Source of the DNA: an uncultured Chryseobacterium sp. | Lineage (GTDB): Bacteria > Bacteroidota > Bacteroidia > Flavobacteriales > Weeksellaceae | Direction: 5' to 3' | Length of the DNA: 51,702 nucleotides | Assembly: GCA_913777465.1 (NCBI GenBank) | Contig: CAJYRQ010000087.1 | Span: 1 to 51,702, forward strand | Shown here: positions 49,701 through 51,702 of the stretch, one piece after another | Layout of the letters: each line of letters opens with the position of its first letter | Position numbering within the stretch: position 1 is the stretch's first letter | The notes under the pieces: generated by a model | Seen by the model: the letters and a program-made list of their open reading frames with translations, nothing else | Told to the model about the DNA's origin: nothing | Databases searched by the model: none | Translations under genes and position numbers: made by a program

Positions 49701-50141
49701 CTATTGCTTTACCATTGAGATACTGTCGGTCTTCTGTCCGAGCCGGTAATTTTTTATATAAAGCAGCTTTCCGTTTTCACCATAATATTTCCATGGCCCA
49801 AAATAAAACCAATGCCTTTCACGATCTGAAATTTCCAGCCTGGACTGCCCTTTTTCCATGATGCTGCCATTGGGAAAATACTTTTTGGTTTTGGTTACCT
49901 CTTTCTTGATCACATCTTTCTGAAATTTCCTTCCATCAAAAGAAGTTTTCCAGATTCCCACCTTTTCGCCGTTCCTGTATCTTCCGGAAGCCACCAGCGA
50001 GCCTTCATCTGCTGAATATTCTTCTACCCATTTTCCGTTCCGTCTGTTAACTTTCCGGTCGTCCTGAATATATTGATTAAGTCTTGTCTTACAGGAAATA
50101 AAGGACAGCATCATTAAAACGGGGATATAAAGTTTCTTCAT
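49701..50141 (-). CDS. Lipoprotein with MORN-like repeats
   Basis: 146 residues from ATG 50141; the frame opens at 50162 but those residues lie within the kbl terminator. Lipoprotein signal MKKLYIPVLMMLSFISC with lipid Cys17. The mature part has MORN/YwqK-like strands: RRNGKWVEEYSADEGSLVASGRYRNGEKVGIWKTSF (in parts), KKYFPNGSIMEKGQS and GPWKYYGENGKLLYIKNYRLGQK (in parts). Binding role unknown. Its -7 box lies in the loop of the upstream kbl terminator. Confidence 0.75.
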   Translation of the reverse strand: MKKLYIPVLMMLSFISCKTRLNQYIQDDRKVNRRNGKWVEEYSADEGSLVASGRYRNGEKVGIWKTSFDGRKFQKDVIKKEVTKTKKYFPNGSIMEKGQSRLEISDRERHWFYFGPWKYYGENGKLLYIKNYRLGQKTDSISMVKQ

Positions 50142-50142
50142 A

Positions 50143-50182
50143 AAAAAACAGGATTTCCGCAAATATAAGAAATCCTGTTTTT
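50143..50182 (-). terminator. kbl terminator with an embedded promoter
   Basis: Left arm AAAAAACAGGATTT (50143-50156) and right arm AAATCCTGTTTTT (50170-50182). On the minus strand this is a good intrinsic terminator for kbl. Its loop holds TATATTTG (50167-50160), an exact -7 box placed 19 bases before the ATG of the lipoprotein gene. Confidence 0.8.
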
Positions 50183-50210
50183 ATTCTACAAATGTAGAGC
50201 TATTTATTTT

Positions 50211-51407
50211 TTAAGAAATCACATTCAGTTCTTTTCCTACTTTCTCAAAAGCGGCAATGGCCTTATCCAGATGCTCTCTGGTATGAGCCGCAGAAAGCTG
50301 AACCCTGATTCTTGCCTTTCCTTTCGGCACCACCGGATAGAAGAATCCGATTACGTAAATTCCTTCATCCATAAGCTTTTCCGCCATTTTCTGGGCTAAA
50401 GGCGCATCGTAAAGCATCACCGGTACAATCGCGGCATCACCATCAGGAATATCGAAACCTTTGGCTTTCATTTCAGTTCTGAAGTACTCGGCATTTTCCA
50501 TCACTTTATCCCGGAGTGAAGTATCTTCGGAAATCATATCCAATACTTTCAGTGCTGCCCCTACGATTCCCGGAGCAAGTGAATTGGAAAACAGGTACGG
50601 TCTGGAACGCTGTCTCAGCATATCGATGATCTCTTTTTTACCGGCAGTAAACCCGCCCAAAGCTCCACCCAAAGCTTTTCCTAAAGTTGAGGTAATGATA
50701 TCTACCCTGCCCATGACGTCATTGGCTTCGTGCGTTCCGCGGCCAGTCTTTCCGATGAACCCGGTAGCATGGGAATCGTCTACCATCACCAGGGCATCGT
50801 ATTTATCGGCCAGGTCACAAACTCCTTTCAGGTCGGCTACGATACCGTCCATCGAGAAAACACCATCGGTTACGATAATTTTAAAACGGTGATTTTTTTC
50901 GGAAGCGGCGATCAATTGTGCTTCCAGGTCCTCCATATTGTTGTTTTTATAGCGATATCTTGCCGCTTTACATAGGCGAACTCCATCGATGATTGAAGCA
51001 TGATTCAGCTCATCCGAAATAATGGCGTCCTCATCCGTAAACAAAGGTTCGAAAACCCCGCCATTCGCGTCGAAGCAGGCAGCATACAGGATCGTATCCT
51101 CAAGACCTAAAAAGTCGGCAATCTTCTGCTCCAGTTGCTTGTGGATATCCTGGGTTCCGCAGATGAAACGTACCGAAGACATTCCGTAGCCGTGGGATTC
51201 AATCATATCCCGGGAAGCCTTCATCACGTCCGGGTTATTGGATAATCCCAGATAATTGTTGGCACAGAAATTCAGAAGTTTCTTTCCATTGGCTTCTATT
51301 TCCGCGCTCTGCTGGGATGTGATGATCCGTTCTTTTTTGTAAAGCCCGTCGTTCTCAATATTCTGTAGTTCGTTCCGTAAATTTTCAAGATACTTTTCAG
51401 AGATCAT
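50211..51407 (-). CDS. kbl: Glycine C-acetyltransferase (2-amino-3-ketobutyrate CoA ligase)
   Basis: PLP enzyme of threonine breakdown: 2-amino-3-oxobutanoate + CoA gives glycine + acetyl-CoA. 398 residues, full length. PLP lysine K244 in [16 protein letters not shown] at 210-216; [23 protein letters not shown] (in parts) at the N-terminal side is the subfamily signature. The other step enzyme, threonine dehydrogenase (tdh), is not adjacent. An insertion sequence ends about 60 bases upstream of the start and may have changed its promoter. Confidence 0.94.
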   Translation of the reverse strand: MISEKYLENLRNELQNIENDGLYKKERIITSQQSAEIEANGKKLLNFCANNYLGLSNNPDVMKASRDMIESHGYGMSSVRFICGTQDIHKQLEQKIADFLGLEDTILYAACFDANGGVFEPLFTDEDAIISDELNHASIIDGVRLCKAARYRYKNNNMEDLEAQLIAASEKNHRFKIIVTDGVFSMDGIVADLKGVCDLADKYDALVMVDDSHATGFIGKTGRGTHEANDVMGRVDIITSTLGKALGGALGGFTAGKKEIIDMLRQRSRPYLFSNSLAPGIVGAALKVLDMISEDTSLRDKVMENAEYFRTEMKAKGFDIPDGDAAIVPVMLYDAPLAQKMAEKLMDEGIYVIGFFYPVVPKGKARIRVQLSAAHTREHLDKAIAAFEKVGKELNVIS

Positions 51408-51467
51408 TTCTAGTAATTTTTATGATGTGCTAATTTAATAAAAAAAGCCGTTTCCTCTTTATGAAAC

Positions 51468-51490
51468 TAGGGCAAACGCATGAAATTATG
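51468..51490. repeat. Putative terminal inverted repeat of the ISAs1-family element
   Basis: CTAGGGCAAACGCATGAAAT lies just past the transposase stop. It looks like the CAGGGCAAACGCAT-type ends of ISAs1 elements as I remember them. The other end is outside the window, so it cannot be checked here. Confidence 0.45.
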
Positions 51491-51702
51491 AGATTAAGTC
51501 TTTTAGATATTGTACATCATATGCAGCTCTTACCTTTCGCTTCTTGAGGCTTAGTTTATCATCATGCTCCTTGAGGATTTGCAAAGCAAACTTTCTCATG
51601 GTAGAGAGGTTTTCCGGAGCATATCCTTTTCTTGCTCTGCAGGCATCTTCTCTGAAAGTGACATCCAAATGCCAGTGAAGATGGTTTTCTATTCCCCAAT
51701 GT
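51486..51702 (-). mobile_element. ISAs1-family transposase, C-terminal part (cut by window edge)
   Basis: The minus-strand frame enters from the window edge and reads WGIENHLHWHLDVTFREDACRARKG (in parts), the conserved end of ISAs1 DDE transposases with the catalytic Glu in WGIEN. It then runs through NLSTMRKFALQILK to the stop at 51486. The apparent start at 51668 is a TTG inside the gene. The visible part is intact, with no stop or frameshift, so the element may be active. Confidence 0.88.

Noticed and set aside
51486-51668. Independent 60-residue gene
   Set aside because: Its start is an internal TTG; the frame runs on to the window edge as an ISAs1 transposase.

Overview
The window is a chromosomal segment of a Bacteroidota bacterium of the family Weeksellaceae, most likely Chryseobacterium or a close relative. 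Evidence: promoters of the Bacteroidetes type (TAnnTTTG), few Shine-Dalgarno sequences, T9SS type A sorting domains, gliding genes gldF/gldG, a prepro protein-glutaminase almost colinear with the Chryseobacterium enzyme, and small leader peptides of the kind common in this genus. No rRNA, tRNA, CRISPR array or prophage was recognised.

Layout. 1-3536: end of a trp operon (trpC partial, trpF, an unrecognised gene, trpB, trpA), then lipB, a serine hydrolase and a secreted protein-glutaminase. 6665-7618: a gene-free stretch that looks like two adjoining MITE-like repeats with REP-like hairpins. 7619-9137: a peroxide-stress operon (nitroreductase, ohrR, ohr) behind an OhrR-like operator. 9299-13353: lactonase, PTH2-like and unknown proteins, an exported deformylase-like protein with an altered metal ligand, and a ChaN-like protein. 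13648-21259 (minus): a heme uptake operon, hmuR-hmuY-hmuT-hmuU-hmuV-methyltransferase-hmuS. Divergent from it, 21356-23773 encodes two T9SS-exported proteins; one is HmuY-like. Both are preceded by copies of the same 55-bp promoter/operator, which contains iron-box-like palindromes.

24100-24661 is a chimeric pseudogene. 25223-29636 (minus) is an assimilatory sulfate locus (Rrf2 regulator, cysH, cysD, cysN, TauE exporter) with a long dyad in front of cysH. 29931-44790 is mixed accessory content: DUF4268, DUF2314-ankyrin, tail-fibre-like secreted proteins, a Crp/Fnr regulator and SDR that share a palindrome, an EF-Tu domain III-like protein, oxidoreductases, an AraC regulator, a bacteriocin-like leader peptide, a TonB-C-like protein and a PI-PLC. 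45132-45688 is a ParE-type toxin-antitoxin pair. 45727-51407 (minus) holds gldG, gldF, hemJ, an outer-membrane protein, a lipoprotein and kbl. The window ends in a cut ISAs1-family transposase.

The best candidate for an undescribed system is the heme island. Beside a standard TonB-dependent hmu operon it has a HmuY-like protein carrying a T9SS sorting domain and a choice-of-anchor J (cleaved-adhesin-like) T9SS protein, apparently co-regulated. I infer secreted or surface-attached heme capture that feeds HmuR. All functional statements rest on reading the sequence and remembered family knowledge; no database search was run.
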